In this document: in pieces, positions 10,077-19,785 of the stretch
Numbering within the stretch: position 1 is the first letter of the stretch
Layout of the letters: every line of letters starts with the position of its first letter
NCBI RefSeq assembly: GCF_001431295.2
Contig: NZ_LKAJ02000001.1
Span: 372,001 to 436,000, forward strand
From: Candidatus Berkiella aquae
GTDB taxonomy: Bacteria; Pseudomonadota; Gammaproteobacteria; Berkiellales; Berkiellaceae
Length of the DNA stretch: 64,000 nt
Direction of reading: 5' to 3'
Position numbers and translations under genes: made by a program
Notes under the pieces: generated by a model
Told to the model about the DNA's origin: nothing
Databases searched by the model: none
What the model saw: only the letters and a program-made list of their open reading frames with translations

Positions 10077-11732
10077 TTACAAGAGGGGATTTGCATGTGT
10101 TGGTTCGGAGGGTTGTGCAAATAATAACTGCTCTAGTAAGAATTCGACACCAAATTGTTGATAGCATGGGGATAAACTGTAATTTTTTTGTAATAAGGTA
10201 GGATAGATTTTATGTTCAAAAGCAATGGAGATTTCTTGTCCTGATTTAAAAGGTAATAAAGGCGTAATTAAGGTTTTAGGTTTACTATGAAGAGGCTCCT
10301 CAGCTAATAAAAGTGTTGGGGTTGGGTGTTGCGTCTCTTCAAAGAAAGCATGAACGGCAAGAATTTGCTGACTTAAAATTTTTACCCCAAATAGTATGGT
10401 ATTATCCTTTTCATGGCGCAGCCATCGAATAGTGCCAATGATCCAAGTTTTTTTCTGATCAGCTGATTCTTTCTGAACAGCGATAATCTCGCCGCATTGT
10501 AATTGTGGCGGAATTTCTTCTGACCATTGTAAACAATATCCGCCTTCACTTTGATCAATTAATTCACAGTGATAATTTCGATAAGATTGAGAACTTTGTT
10601 CTTGTTGATCCTCTGATAGATCAATAACTTCTAAATCATATAAAGTTTCACTCATACCTTCAGAGGCTAAATGATGTTCACTAATAAACCAATGACAAGC
10701 AGATATCCCTAAGCAAACAGGGATGATGCCATGCATTTTATCTCTTTGTTGTGTTCTTCCTTTTACGTATTGCCAAGTGCTCAATATAGACTCTATAAAT
10801 GTTTGAGGAAGCATTTGTTCTGCATCGAGAAAATAATGAGAAGTTTTGTTTTCGTTAGGAATCGTTTTGTCTAACAATAATTTTTCAAGTCGCAAGGTAA
10901 TTTTATCAAGAATTAAGATAAAGCTGTTGCTAGACGGATTGGGATGTAAGGCAGAATAAAGGGGGGGCGTATCAAGCTCCATATCCAGAATATATAAGCC
11001 AGATGAATTTTCATTCAGAGGCTTCAGTACTAGAAGTGGTGCCCATACCTCCAAAGCATAGATTAAATTAGAAATTTCTGATTTAGCTAATCGATAAGGA
11101 TTGGAAATAACGAATAATAAGCAATTTTTATAAAGATCATCTAAGGTTTTGAAACGTGTTTGCCATTCAATCCATTTGTTCAAAGCTTTATTATGAATCC
11201 GTTTCTTTTGTGCTAAAAGATATAATGTATGTAGTTCATTCCAAATGCCTGGGGGCGGTTCGCGATGTTGTTTATAAGCATCAAAAAGCATTTTTTCACA
11301 ACAAATCATGGCGTTGTATAAAGACGCAATTAATATCTTTTTCTTGAAAAACAAAGAATTTGATGATTGATTAATAATAATTTTATATTCATTCAACATT
11401 TCAAAATATAAAGCATTAACAAGATTTGCAATCAATTGTTGTTTTGCTGAAAGGACTTCTCGTTCTGCATGTAATTTAGCTAAGACTTCTCCAAGATAAC
11501 TTAGTGTCGGCCGCAAATGAGAAATCAGCGTAAATCGCTCGCGTGTTTTTAATGGCGTTTGATGCAGATCTTGTAAGAAAAGATATAAGGCTTGTGCGCT
11601 GGAGGCTAAATTAGATAAAGGTAATTGACGGCGCCATGTATCGACATCAGTAAGGTTAAAATTGTGTTGTGGGACATGATTTTCCTTTTGTACAGGAAAA
11701 ATAAGTCCATCGCGGCTTTTAATGAATTCCAT
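10077..11732 (-). CDS. PilZ-like domain protein, 551 residues
   Basis: The N-terminal 200 residues are helical and begin with a conserved-looking block (DTWRRQLPLSNLASSAQALYL, HQTPLKTRERFTLISHLRP). This is typical of a gammaproteobacterial family with a C-terminal PilZ-type beta-barrel. The barrel lies at about residues 390-475: CELIDQSEGGYCLQWSE, CGEIIAVQ, WIIGTIRWLR, FGVKIL. PilZ domains often bind cyclic di-GMP through RxxxR and [DN]xSxxG. Here DQSEGG matches the second motif; the first is not clear, so nucleotide binding is uncertain. It precedes nothing obviously functionally linked; epmB ends 52 bases upstream on the same strand. Confidence 0.7.
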   Translation of the reverse strand: MEFIKSRDGLIFPVQKENHVPQHNFNLTDVDTWRRQLPLSNLASSAQALYLFLQDLHQTPLKTRERFTLISHLRPTLSYLGEVLAKLHAEREVLSAKQQLIANLVNALYFEMLNEYKIIINQSSNSLFFKKKILIASLYNAMICCEKMLFDAYKQHREPPPGIWNELHTLYLLAQKKRIHNKALNKWIEWQTRFKTLDDLYKNCLLFVISNPYRLAKSEISNLIYALEVWAPLLVLKPLNENSSGLYILDMELDTPPLYSALHPNPSSNSFILILDKITLRLEKLLLDKTIPNENKTSHYFLDAEQMLPQTFIESILSTWQYVKGRTQQRDKMHGIIPVCLGISACHWFISEHHLASEGMSETLYDLEVIDLSEDQQEQSSQSYRNYHCELIDQSEGGYCLQWSEEIPPQLQCGEIIAVQKESADQKKTWIIGTIRWLRHEKDNTILFGVKILSQQILAVHAFFEETQHPTPTLLLAEEPLHSKPKTLITPLLPFKSGQEISIAFEHKIYPTLLQKNYSLSPCYQQFGVEFLLEQLLFAQPSEPTHANPLL

Positions 11733-11783
11733 AGTGATATCCTAGCCTTCATATATGAAGTATAGGAATTAACGGCTATTTTG

Positions 11784-12806
11784 TTAACTCTCAAATTGAG
11801 AAACTGTGAGTGTTTCCAGCGGAATTTTACAGAAAGCGTTTGGTAGCTCTTTGACAAATTTGGGTACGAGGTAACCCGGGAGGCTTTCTCGTAATGCTTG
11901 TTGAAGATGTTGAGCTTTGGCAAGAGAAATTTCAAAGTGTTCACTGCCTGCTACTTTATCTAGCATATGTAAATAATAAGGCATGATCCCTGATTTAAAT
12001 AATGCTAATGATAAATTTTTCAGGCATTCAACATTATCATTGATATCTCGCAACAGAACCGACTGGTTTAAGACCTGTATTCCTTGTTTTCTTATTTTTG
12101 CGACACCCTCAGCTATTTGAGGAATGAGTTCTCTGGCATGGTTAATATGATAGACAATCGTTGTATGAAAACGATTATCTAATGTTGCTAATAGTGTTGA
12201 GGTAATACGTTCTGGGATCACAACCGGCAAACGCGTATGAAAACGCAATAATTCAATATGGCGAATTTTGGCAAGTTCTTGTAAAAAAGCAGACAAGGTT
12301 TTATCACTTGCCATTAAAGGATCCCCGCCACTTAAAATAACTTCAAATACGTCGGGTTGATTTTCAAGATAACTGAAAATAGCATCCCATTGCCGTCCCG
12401 GGTTATTTTTCTTATAGGGAAAGTGGCGTCTAAAGCAATAACGACAATGAATAGCACAGCTACTGGTGAGCGTGATGAGCACTCTTGAGGGATATTTATG
12501 TAAAAGACCGGGTACTGGATTAAAACGAGCTTCTTGTAATGGATCGGTAGAATATTTGTTTGATGAATGGCTTTCTTCAGGGGTGCTCAGTACTTGGCGA
12601 AGCAAGGGATCATTAGGGTCTGCTTTTCGCATCCGACGCACAAAACTCTCTGAAACACGTAAAGGGAATTGTTTATCCCATTGCCATGCAATGTCTTTTT
12701 CCGACAGATCAAGCATCTGAAGAAGGGTGGTTGGATCCGTTATCATTTGCCGTAGCGCTTGCTGCCAGTCAGGTTGTTGTTGCAAGACAAGAGGTTGGGT
12801 TATCAT
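11784..12806 (-). CDS. epmB: EF-P beta-lysylation protein EpmB (lysine 2,3-aminomutase)
   Basis: EpmB is a radical SAM, PLP-dependent enzyme converting (S)-alpha-lysine to (R)-beta-lysine, which EpmA attaches to EF-P. The radical SAM cysteines are in SSCAIHCRYCFRRHF (CxxxCxxC). SGGDPLM follows, and the C-terminus has PGYLVPKFVKELP and a lysine in NAFCKIPLE. The start ATG 12806 (MITQPLVLQQQPDW) matches the family; 17 extra codons upstream are not supported. It is divergent from efp, with epmA behind, so the whole EF-P pathway sits together. The 66-base gap to efp must hold both promoters. Confidence 0.95.
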   Translation of the reverse strand: MITQPLVLQQQPDWQQALRQMITDPTTLLQMLDLSEKDIAWQWDKQFPLRVSESFVRRMRKADPNDPLLRQVLSTPEESHSSNKYSTDPLQEARFNPVPGLLHKYPSRVLITLTSSCAIHCRYCFRRHFPYKKNNPGRQWDAIFSYLENQPDVFEVILSGGDPLMASDKTLSAFLQELAKIRHIELLRFHTRLPVVIPERITSTLLATLDNRFHTTIVYHINHARELIPQIAEGVAKIRKQGIQVLNQSVLLRDINDNVECLKNLSLALFKSGIMPYYLHMLDKVAGSEHFEISLAKAQHLQQALRESLPGYLVPKFVKELPNAFCKIPLETLTVSQFES

Positions 12807-12872
12807 GGGCGTCTTCAAAAAGCCCAAAGTATAAACTAAAGCGCAAGCAACACACAAAAAATCAGGTGATTA

Positions 12873-13439
12873 ATGGCAACATATAGTACCAATGAGTTTC
12901 GTCCCGGGTTAAAAATCATGCAGGATAATGATCCGTGCACCATCATCGAAAATGAATTTGTTAAACCAGGCAAAGGCCAAGCATTTAATAGAACCAAGTT
13001 CCGCAACTTAAAAACGGGGCGTGTGCTTGAAAAAACCTTTAAATCAGGTGACACGGTTGAGGCTGCGGATGTCGTGGATGTTGAAATGCAATTCTTGTAT
13101 TTCGATGGTGAACATTGGCATTTCATGGTACCTGAATCTTTCGAACAACATGAGATGAATGCAAAAGTGGTTGATGAAACAGCAAAATGGCTGAAAGAGC
13201 AAGATATTTGCATTGTGACCTTATGGAATGGTTCCCCCTTATCCGTGGCGCCTCCTAATTTTGTGACATTAGCCATTACCGAGACCGATCCAGGTTTACG
13301 AGGTGACACTTCAGGCGGTGGTACTAAATCTGCCACGTTAGAAACCGGTGCTGTCATTCGCGTACCGCTGTTCTTAGAAATTGGTGATAGTGTGAAAGTT
13401 GATACTCGTAATGCAGAGTATGTTTCACGAGCAAAATAG
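12873..13439 (+). CDS. efp: Elongation factor P
   Basis: EF-P enters the ribosomal E site and relieves stalling at consecutive prolines. The modified lysine is visible as Lys34 in VKPGKGQAF. The three beta-barrel domains are complete in 188 residues, with the signature [18 protein letters not shown], and domain III ends in [15 protein letters not shown]. The Lys34 context is the lysylation type (EpmA/EpmB), in agreement with both enzymes being adjacent. The stop overlaps the epmA GTG by one base. Confidence 0.98.
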   Translation: MATYSTNEFRPGLKIMQDNDPCTIIENEFVKPGKGQAFNRTKFRNLKTGRVLEKTFKSGDTVEAADVVDVEMQFLYFDGEHWHFMVPESFEQHEMNAKVVDETAKWLKEQDICIVTLWNGSPLSVAPPNFVTLAITETDPGLRGDTSGGGTKSATLETGAVIRVPLFLEIGDSVKVDTRNAEYVSRAK

Positions 13440-14416
13440 TGAGTATTGACTGGCAACCAAGCGCGTCACTTTCCAGGTTAAAAGAGCGCGCTGATTTTTT
13501 GCGTGATATACGACATTTTTTTGCCAAGCGCGAGATCATGGAAGTCGATACGCCATTGCTTTGTTTTGGCGTAGCGACCGATCCAGGGCTGCAAGCTTTT
13601 GCTGTTAATGTCAGTGCTCAAAAGCCTTCATTTCGTTATTTACAAACTTCCCCTGAATACGCCATGAAACGTTTGGTTGCTGCAGGCAGTGGTCCTATTT
13701 ATTATTTAGGAAAAGCATTTCGGGCAGAAGAAGTCGGGCGCAAGCATAACCCTGAATTTACCATGTTGGAGTGGTATCGTCCTGCTTGGGATCATCTTGC
13801 TTTAATTGCAGAAGTCGATGAGTTAATGCAAGAGCTATTGGGAACATTACCTGCGCAAGTGGTTACTTACGCAGATTTATTTCTACATTATTTTAATATT
13901 CAACCACACCTTGCTGAACTATCGCAATTACAAGCTGCGGCCATTGCCAAACAATGGGTGGCCGCGACAGACTTGCCGGAATTAGATAAGGATGGTTGGT
14001 TAGATCTTTTGATGAGCCATGGTATTGAGCCTTATCTTGGGCAAGAACGCCCCTTAGTGGTAACCGATTATCCTGCATCTCAAGCGAGTTTAGCAAAGAC
14101 GAGAATGATTGAACAAACCGTGCCTTTTCAAGTGGCCGAACGCTTTGAATTTTATTTTAAAGGGATTGAATTAGCGAATGGTTACCATGAATTATGTTGC
14201 GCAAAAGAGCAAGCTGCGCGCTTTGAAGAGGATTTGACCAAAAGAAAGGCCTTTGGTTTGGCAGAGCTTCCTATCGATCATTATTTGTTAGCAGCTTTAC
14301 AAGAAGGATTTCCTCCCTGCGCAGGGGTTGCATTGGGCGTTGATCGTTTATTGATGTTAAAGGTCAATGAGAAAGACATTGCGAAAGTGTTGCCTTTCGC
14401 ATGGGCTGGGGCTTGA
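13439..14416 (+). CDS. epmA: EF-P lysine ligase EpmA
   Basis: EpmA (also called GenX, PoxA or YjeA) is a class II lysyl-tRNA synthetase paralog without the anticodon-binding domain. It links beta-lysine to Lys34 of EF-P. Class II motifs seen: motif 1 around REIMEVDTPLL, motif 2 FRAEEVGRKHNPEFTMLEW, motif 3 GVALGVDRLLML. At 325 residues it has the usual length. The GTG start at 13439 overlaps the efp stop, indicating translational coupling. Confidence 0.96.
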   Translation: MSIDWQPSASLSRLKERADFLRDIRHFFAKREIMEVDTPLLCFGVATDPGLQAFAVNVSAQKPSFRYLQTSPEYAMKRLVAAGSGPIYYLGKAFRAEEVGRKHNPEFTMLEWYRPAWDHLALIAEVDELMQELLGTLPAQVVTYADLFLHYFNIQPHLAELSQLQAAAIAKQWVAATDLPELDKDGWLDLLMSHGIEPYLGQERPLVVTDYPASQASLAKTRMIEQTVPFQVAERFEFYFKGIELANGYHELCCAKEQAARFEEDLTKRKAFGLAELPIDHYLLAALQEGFPPCAGVALGVDRLLMLKVNEKDIAKVLPFAWAGA

Positions 14417-14430
14417 ATAAGCCAGTAAGG

Positions 14431-15195
14431 TTAGTGAACGCCTGGCGCCATACGGTGACAGTATTTGTGCTCTTCTTCTTCTCGCTGCTTCTGTAAACCA
14501 CAAGGCATTGGCATTGATTTTCTGGCCAAGGAAGATGCGCCTGGCAAATAAGTGCGTCCTGCTTCAAAGGTGGCTTGTAGATTGAGTGAAGGCATATGGG
14601 GAAATTCGTGCGCTTGGCCATTGAGGATTGCCATCAGTAGTTGAATCGTATAAGGCTGCTCTTTACTTTGTTGGCCAGCAGCGGGTTTGGGTTGTAGAGT
14701 AGGCTTAGTTTCAGTGTTTATTCTTTCAACCCGCGGACACAATTTATCGAAAAGATTCTTAGCTAAGCTTCTTTGGCCGGCATTAATATCATCAAAGAAT
14801 TCATCGTTAAGAATGACATTAACCGCCGCAAAGGAAGATTCGATAAAATGATCGTTGATTTTATCCGGTGATACAACTTTCAAACCAATTGGCTTGAGTA
14901 ATGGATTTAAAGCGCGCTTTAGCAAGGGGAATACACATTCACGAATGGTTGCTGCCATGGCTTCTTTGGAAGCTTCTACCAGGTTGCTGTCATCATTCCT
15001 GATATTAGGAAACAATTCTTCCAACTTTTGAGTCAAAGCTTTAGGCCCACGGTTGAGCGCCCAAAGACACATCAATGCTGGGCTATTATCACAGTCATTA
15101 TGCTGATTGATATTAATTTTAGAGGCAAGAACACGAACACGCTCCGTTTGAGCGTGAGCGATGGCATAACAGAATTGCACTTGCTGTGGCGTCAT
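14431..15195 (-). CDS. Unrecognised 254-residue protein
   Basis: I do not recognise this protein. ATG 15195 is preceded by AAGGGG six bases away; a TTG 21 bases upstream is the alternative. The first 60 residues (FCYAIAHAQTERVRVLASK then ININQHNDCDNSPALM) resemble one ankyrin-type helix pair followed by a loop, but there is no clear array. A Pro/Gln-rich linker lies near residues 165-185, and the C-terminus is basic with EEEEH and several Cys/His. It lies 30 bases after psd on the same strand, so it may be co-transcribed with it. Psd neighbours in E. coli do not include such a gene. Confidence 0.55.
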   Translation of the reverse strand: MTPQQVQFCYAIAHAQTERVRVLASKININQHNDCDNSPALMCLWALNRGPKALTQKLEELFPNIRNDDSNLVEASKEAMAATIRECVFPLLKRALNPLLKPIGLKVVSPDKINDHFIESSFAAVNVILNDEFFDDINAGQRSLAKNLFDKLCPRVERINTETKPTLQPKPAAGQQSKEQPYTIQLLMAILNGQAHEFPHMPSLNLQATFEAGRTYLPGASSLARKSMPMPCGLQKQREEEEHKYCHRMAPGVH

Positions 15196-15225
15196 TCCTT
15201 TCCCCTTGGTTTTCAAAAAAGGAAA

Positions 15226-16083
15226 TCATGGCAGAAACTGACCGATCCGCTGGCCAACGACAATTCGAGAATCTTGGGAATATTCCTTTTCCCATCGCAA
15301 GTTCTCAGCAAACAACATAATTACAGTAGAACCGAGAGAAAAATAACCCATTTCTTCGCCTTTGTCTAACACTATATGCTGCTCTTGCGTTTGAGGGTAT
15401 TGAATATGAAGCGGTTCTTTGTTTCTTTGCGAGCTAATATGGCCTGCCCAGCGAGTCGCAATGTTGCCAACAATCATGGCGCCAACGAGCACCATTGCAA
15501 ATGGCCCCTCTTGATTTTTAAAGAGAGAAACCACGCGTTCATTGCGAGCAAAGAGCTGATCGACATGTGTGGCTGTTAGTGGGTTAACCGAAAATAAATC
15601 GCCAGGAAGGTAAGACATTCGTTCTAAAGTACCAAGGCATGGCATATGAACACGGTGATAATCTTTAGGAGCAAGATAGATGGTGGTGAAATGTCCATTT
15701 TGAAATGGTTTAGGATCGATATCACCGCCTAAGAGTGCGCTAACGCTGTAAGAATGATTTTTAGCTTGTACTAAGGTACCGTTTTCAATTCGGCCGATTT
15801 GGCTAATCACACCGTCACAAGGGGCGCAAACCGCATTAGGCGTATGATCAACAGGGCGCAATTCTGGTTTAAGGTGACGGATAAAGAAATCATGGAAAGA
15901 AGGATAGGCTGTGGCGTCTTGTTCTATCGCTTCTTGCATATTGATGCCATAGAGCCGAATAAAGCGTTGAATCGCCCAATTTTTAAACCATGGGATTTGG
16001 CAATGCGATAACTTGCCATAGCACCATGAAATAAAATGTTGTGGTAAATAATTTTGACGCCAAACTTCAAACGGAACTTGCAC
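15226..16083 (-). CDS. psd: Phosphatidylserine decarboxylase proenzyme
   Basis: Psd converts phosphatidylserine to phosphatidylethanolamine at the inner membrane. The self-cleavage site is present as LGST in YFSLGSTVIMLF (about residue 253), giving the pyruvoyl-serine alpha chain. Other marks are YPSFHDFFIRHLKPELRP, APCDGVISQIG, and YLAPKDYHRVHMP with the catalytic histidine. The length, 285 residues, fits the bacterial type I enzyme. The order psd-rsgA divergent from orn is that of E. coli. Confidence 0.97.
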   Translation of the reverse strand: MQVPFEVWRQNYLPQHFISWCYGKLSHCQIPWFKNWAIQRFIRLYGINMQEAIEQDATAYPSFHDFFIRHLKPELRPVDHTPNAVCAPCDGVISQIGRIENGTLVQAKNHSYSVSALLGGDIDPKPFQNGHFTTIYLAPKDYHRVHMPCLGTLERMSYLPGDLFSVNPLTATHVDQLFARNERVVSLFKNQEGPFAMVLVGAMIVGNIATRWAGHISSQRNKEPLHIQYPQTQEQHIVLDKGEEMGYFSLGSTVIMLFAENLRWEKEYSQDSRIVVGQRIGQFLP

Positions 16084-16166
16084 AATAAACCTCTGTTACA
16101 ATTTAGATTGCATAAAATTAGCTATCGAACTGTATCACAATGAAATTCAATTTGCATCTTCTTCGA

Positions 16167-17141
16167 TTATTTTTCCGTTCGATCAGCCAGTAGGGCATGG
16201 TAATTTTCAAGCCGAAAAGCGGGTATCTGCTGGTTTTTGATAGCAGTGAGTAAAGCGCATCCTGGCTCACTTTGATGCTCACAATTTCGAAATTGGCACC
16301 TCCCTAAAAAGGGGGCAAACTCAGTGTAACTTTCAAGAATATCGGCTTTGCTAAGATGGAGTACTTTAAATTGGTGAATGCCTGGCGAATCAATAATATT
16401 TCCACCTTCTGGTAAGTGATAAAGGCGGGTGGCAGTGGTGGTTTGGCGACCTAAACGTTCATTGTGTGAAAGCGTTTGAATCGTTGCTTTGGCATCCGGG
16501 AGCAACGTTGTGAGTAAAGAAGATTTTCCAACGCCCGATTGGCCAACTAAGATGCTAGTGTTGTGATTTAACTGCGCACGTAATTCATCGAGTCCAACCT
16601 TAGTTTTGTTGCTTACCTTTATGAAAGGATAACCAAGCTGCGCATAAGCTTCTATTCTGGCTGCTAGTGCATCGTGTTGGGGGGATGAAAATAAGTCCCA
16701 TTTATTGATCACAATCGTGACAGGTAATTGCAAATGATGGGCAACAACAAGATAGCGATCGAGAGTGGTTGCTTGCGGAATAGGCGTTAATGCAAGTACG
16801 ACGATCATGCGATCAACGTTGGCAACAACCGGTTTTGTGGTGTGCTTGTAGGGCTTGGTAATGACCGAATGCCGCTCTTTGCAGGCAACCACGATGCCAG
16901 TATGCTCATCGATCGGTTGCCAAATAACATTATCTCCGGTTACCAGCGTACCTAGATTTTGACGAAGCTTACATTGAAAAAGTTGTCCGCTTGCGTTTTC
17001 CACAATCAAAGTGGTTCCGTAGTGCGCGACTAAAAGGCCAGGTTGTTCCAGGCTATGCCCCTCTTCTGCTCGGGAGAGACGTTCAGCTTGGATCTTTTTT
17101 TGCCGCTTAATTTGCCGGTGAGTGAGTCTATTTTTTGTCAT
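16167..17141 (-). CDS. rsgA: Ribosome small-subunit GTPase RsgA
   Basis: RsgA is a circularly permuted GTPase that checks late 30S assembly. The permuted order G4-G1-G3 is visible: NKWD (G4), GQSGVGKSSLL (G1), DSPGIHQF (G3). An N-terminal OB-fold precedes it, and the C-terminal zinc knuckle reads CQFRNCEHQSEPGC. The N-terminal tail is basic (NRLTHRQIKRQKK), as usual. Length 324. It reads toward psd, 83 bases away, and is divergent from orn. Confidence 0.97.
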   Translation of the reverse strand: MTKNRLTHRQIKRQKKIQAERLSRAEEGHSLEQPGLLVAHYGTTLIVENASGQLFQCKLRQNLGTLVTGDNVIWQPIDEHTGIVVACKERHSVITKPYKHTTKPVVANVDRMIVVLALTPIPQATTLDRYLVVAHHLQLPVTIVINKWDLFSSPQHDALAARIEAYAQLGYPFIKVSNKTKVGLDELRAQLNHNTSILVGQSGVGKSSLLTTLLPDAKATIQTLSHNERLGRQTTTATRLYHLPEGGNIIDSPGIHQFKVLHLSKADILESYTEFAPFLGRCQFRNCEHQSEPGCALLTAIKNQQIPAFRLENYHALLADRTEK

Positions 17142-17243
17142 ATTCCCTATACTAATTTATTCTATGCCTTATGTCGCTAGTATAAGTCAGTTTATACTCT
17201 TCACAGTAATTTTGACGGGGCTATATCCCTGAAAGGACAGATC

Positions 17244-17813
17244 ATGAATGAAAAACTAAGCAATTTAATTTGGATAGACCTTGAGATGACTGGCTTAGAT
17301 ACCCAGAATGATCAGATCATTGAAATCGCAACGCTGATTACTGATAGCCAATTAAATGTGCTCGCTGAAGGCCCAAACTTGGCAATTCACCAAAGTGATG
17401 AGATTTTGGCAAAAATGGACGAATGGAATACCAAGCAACATAAACAATCAGGATTAACGGAACGCGTTCGTAAAAGCACCATTACCCTTGAAGAAGCGCA
17501 ACAAAGAACATTGGCTTTTGTTTCGCAATATACTTCACCACGATCATCCCCAATGTGTGGAAACACGGTCTGTCAGGATCGTCGTTTTTTGCATCGTTTA
17601 ATGCCAAGTTTAGAAGCTTATTTTCATTATCGGCATTTAGATGTCAGTACGGTAAAAGAGCTGGCAAAAATGTGGGCACCTACTGTTTTCAAAGGGCTTA
17701 ACAAAGAATCTAAACATCTAGCCTTAGATGATATTAAAGAGTCTATTGATGAGCTGCGATATTATCGCGATCATTTTTTTCATCTTGAAGATAAAGGGAG
17801 TCAGTCTTCATGA
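17244..17813 (+). CDS. orn: Oligoribonuclease
   Basis: Orn is a DEDDh 3'-5' exonuclease that degrades 2-5 nt RNAs, including pGpG from cyclic di-GMP turnover. Exo I is [10 protein letters not shown] (D and E), Exo II is [10 protein letters not shown] (D), and Exo III is [15 protein letters not shown] with the His and Asp. Length 189 is slightly above the usual 180. GAAAGGA precedes the ATG. Its end overlaps nnr by 4 bases; queG, which sits between them in E. coli, is absent. Confidence 0.97.
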   Translation: MNEKLSNLIWIDLEMTGLDTQNDQIIEIATLITDSQLNVLAEGPNLAIHQSDEILAKMDEWNTKQHKQSGLTERVRKSTITLEEAQQRTLAFVSQYTSPRSSPMCGNTVCQDRRFLHRLMPSLEAYFHYRHLDVSTVKELAKMWAPTVFKGLNKESKHLALDDIKESIDELRYYRDHFFHLEDKGSQSS

Positions 17814-19300
17814 CAGAATTACCTCTTGCGCTCTATCGAGGACAAGATGTTAAAGCATTAGACCGACTTGCAATTCAAACAGAAAATATTTCTGGTTACC
17901 AATTAATGAATCGCGCAGGCCTTGTGCTATGGCAAATACTACAAACGCGCTGGTCGAATGTGAAAAAGATTATCGTCTTTTGTGGTAATGGTAATAATGG
18001 GGGCGATGGTCTTATTTTAGCGCGTTTAGCAAAAGATCATGGGCTTGATGTCACGGTTTATGAAATACAAAAGCCAAACGAGAACAGCACGCTTGAGGCA
18101 ACACAAGCGCGTCAAGATTGGCTAGCAAGAGGGAATATAACACTTTATTCAGGCCAATCTCTTGACGGTGATTTAATTATCGATGCAATGCTAGGGACTG
18201 GTGCAAGAGCGCCGTTAGCCCCGCAATTCCAAGAAGCGATTCATCAGATCAATCGAAGTCGTCTATCTGTGTTAGCGGTTGATTTACCTTCTGGCTTACA
18301 TGCTGATACGGGAAATAATCTGGGAGCAGTCATTCGAGCCGATATGACGGTCACTTTCATTGGCTTGAAAGTGGGATTATTTCTTAAAGAGGCTATTGAT
18401 AATGTAGGCGAGATTATCTTTGATGATTTAAGTATTCATCAATCACTTTATGCCAATATCAAACCCTGTGCTTGGCGTTTAACCCACGAGCAAGTGATGA
18501 GTGCATTAAAGAAACGCCCACTGTCTAGTCATAAAGGACATTTTGGGCACGTTGCTGTTATTGGGGGCGGCATCACCGGATACAGTGGTGCCCCCGCATT
18601 AGCAGGGGAAGCTGCAATGCGTGCTGGAGCAGGATTAGTTTCTGCCGTAGTTGCCCCAGAAAGTTTACCTTTACTTGCACGTTCGCCACGTGAATTGATG
18701 TGTTATGGTCCTGAAAAAGTAAAAGAATGCGAAACACTGTTTACGCGTGCAACCGTATTTGTCGTCGGCCCCGGGTTGTCGCAAACCGCTTGGGGAAAAC
18801 AATTTTTTCAAGCGACTTTAACACAAAAAAAACCGATGATAGTTGATGCTGATGGATTAAATTGGTTAGCGCAATATCCGCAAAAATCAATGCATTGGAT
18901 CTTAACGCCGCACCCTGCAGAAGCAGCCAGATTATTAAATTGTTCTGTTGAACAAGTTCAAGCAGATAGATTACAAGCGGCTATCGATATACAGCAACGT
19001 TATGGTGGCGTTATTGTGCTCAAAGGAGCAGGTACCGTCATTATTTCAGAATCGGGGGAAGCGGTAATTAACCCAGGTGGCTATCCTGCGTTAGCAACAG
19101 CAGGAACAGGAGATGTCTTAGCGGGTTTAATCGGTGGCTTATTAGCACAAGGGCTTTCTCCGATGCAAGCTGCATTATTAGGGGTGAGTACTCATACACA
19201 AGCGGCATTGATTGAACAATCGTTTGGCGAACGTGGCATGATAGCCAGTGATTTACTGCTCCATATTCGCACCTTATTAAATACATTTGATACACAATGA
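17810..19300 (+). CDS. nnr: Bifunctional NAD(P)H-hydrate epimerase/dehydratase
   Basis: This enzyme repairs NAD(P)HX, the damaged hydrated form of NAD(P)H. The N-terminal YjeF epimerase domain (about 1-210) has [18 protein letters not shown] and DLPSGLHAD. The C-terminal ADP/ATP-dependent dehydratase (about 225-490, ribokinase-like) has [37 protein letters not shown] and [19 protein letters not shown] with the catalytic Asp. Start and stop both overlap neighbours through ATGA, so orn-nnr-tsaE are translationally coupled. Confidence 0.96.
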   Translation: MTELPLALYRGQDVKALDRLAIQTENISGYQLMNRAGLVLWQILQTRWSNVKKIIVFCGNGNNGGDGLILARLAKDHGLDVTVYEIQKPNENSTLEATQARQDWLARGNITLYSGQSLDGDLIIDAMLGTGARAPLAPQFQEAIHQINRSRLSVLAVDLPSGLHADTGNNLGAVIRADMTVTFIGLKVGLFLKEAIDNVGEIIFDDLSIHQSLYANIKPCAWRLTHEQVMSALKKRPLSSHKGHFGHVAVIGGGITGYSGAPALAGEAAMRAGAGLVSAVVAPESLPLLARSPRELMCYGPEKVKECETLFTRATVFVVGPGLSQTAWGKQFFQATLTQKKPMIVDADGLNWLAQYPQKSMHWILTPHPAEAARLLNCSVEQVQADRLQAAIDIQQRYGGVIVLKGAGTVIISESGEAVINPGGYPALATAGTGDVLAGLIGGLLAQGLSPMQAALLGVSTHTQAALIEQSFGERGMIASDLLLHIRTLLNTFDTQ

Positions 19301-19785
19301 AGCATTTAACATTGCAATATAAAATAGATAGCTCATCAGCTATGGAGTTGTTGGGAAATGATTTAGCTAAAGCTTTGCCTAACGGTGGTATTGTTTATTT
19401 GCAAGGAGATTTAGGGGCAGGTAAAACAACATTCGTGCGAGGTTTTCTGCGCGCACTAGGTTATGAACAGACCGTAAAAAGTCCAACTTATACTTTGGTT
19501 GAACCTTATGAATTTAATCAAGTTGTTGTTTATCATTTCGACTTATATCGACTTAGCTCAAGTGATGAATTAGAAGGTATCGGGATCCGAGATTATTTTC
19601 ATGCAAATGCTATTTGCCTGGTAGAGTGGCCGCAAAAAGGTGCACCTCTTTTACCGGAACCGGATCTGACATTAGTGATACAAATTATTGAAAACAAACG
19701 TCTTGTGGAAATTAAAGCAAATAACAACAGGGGAAATGATGCGTTACAAACATTGGGTCGCAGCATTACTACTGACAATCAGTAG
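19297..19785 (+). CDS. tsaE: tRNA threonylcarbamoyladenosine ATPase TsaE
   Basis: TsaE is the ATPase partner of TsaB/TsaD in making t6A37 in ANN-decoding tRNAs. The Walker A is LQGDLGAGKTTFVRGFL; SPTYTLVEPY and VYHFDLYRL follow as in the family, with VEWPQKG near residue 110. Length 162. It overlaps nnr by 4 bases and, unusually, overlaps the next gene by about 50 bases, so the amidase start lies inside its coding end. Confidence 0.95.
   Translation: MKHLTLQYKIDSSSAMELLGNDLAKALPNGGIVYLQGDLGAGKTTFVRGFLRALGYEQTVKSPTYTLVEPYEFNQVVVYHFDLYRLSSSDELEGIGIRDYFHANAICLVEWPQKGAPLLPEPDLTLVIQIIENKRLVEIKANNNRGNDALQTLGRSITTDNQ

Noticed and set aside
12836..13456. 206-codon reverse frame over efp
   Set aside because: Fully antisense to efp, Ser/Thr-rich composition of a shadow frame.
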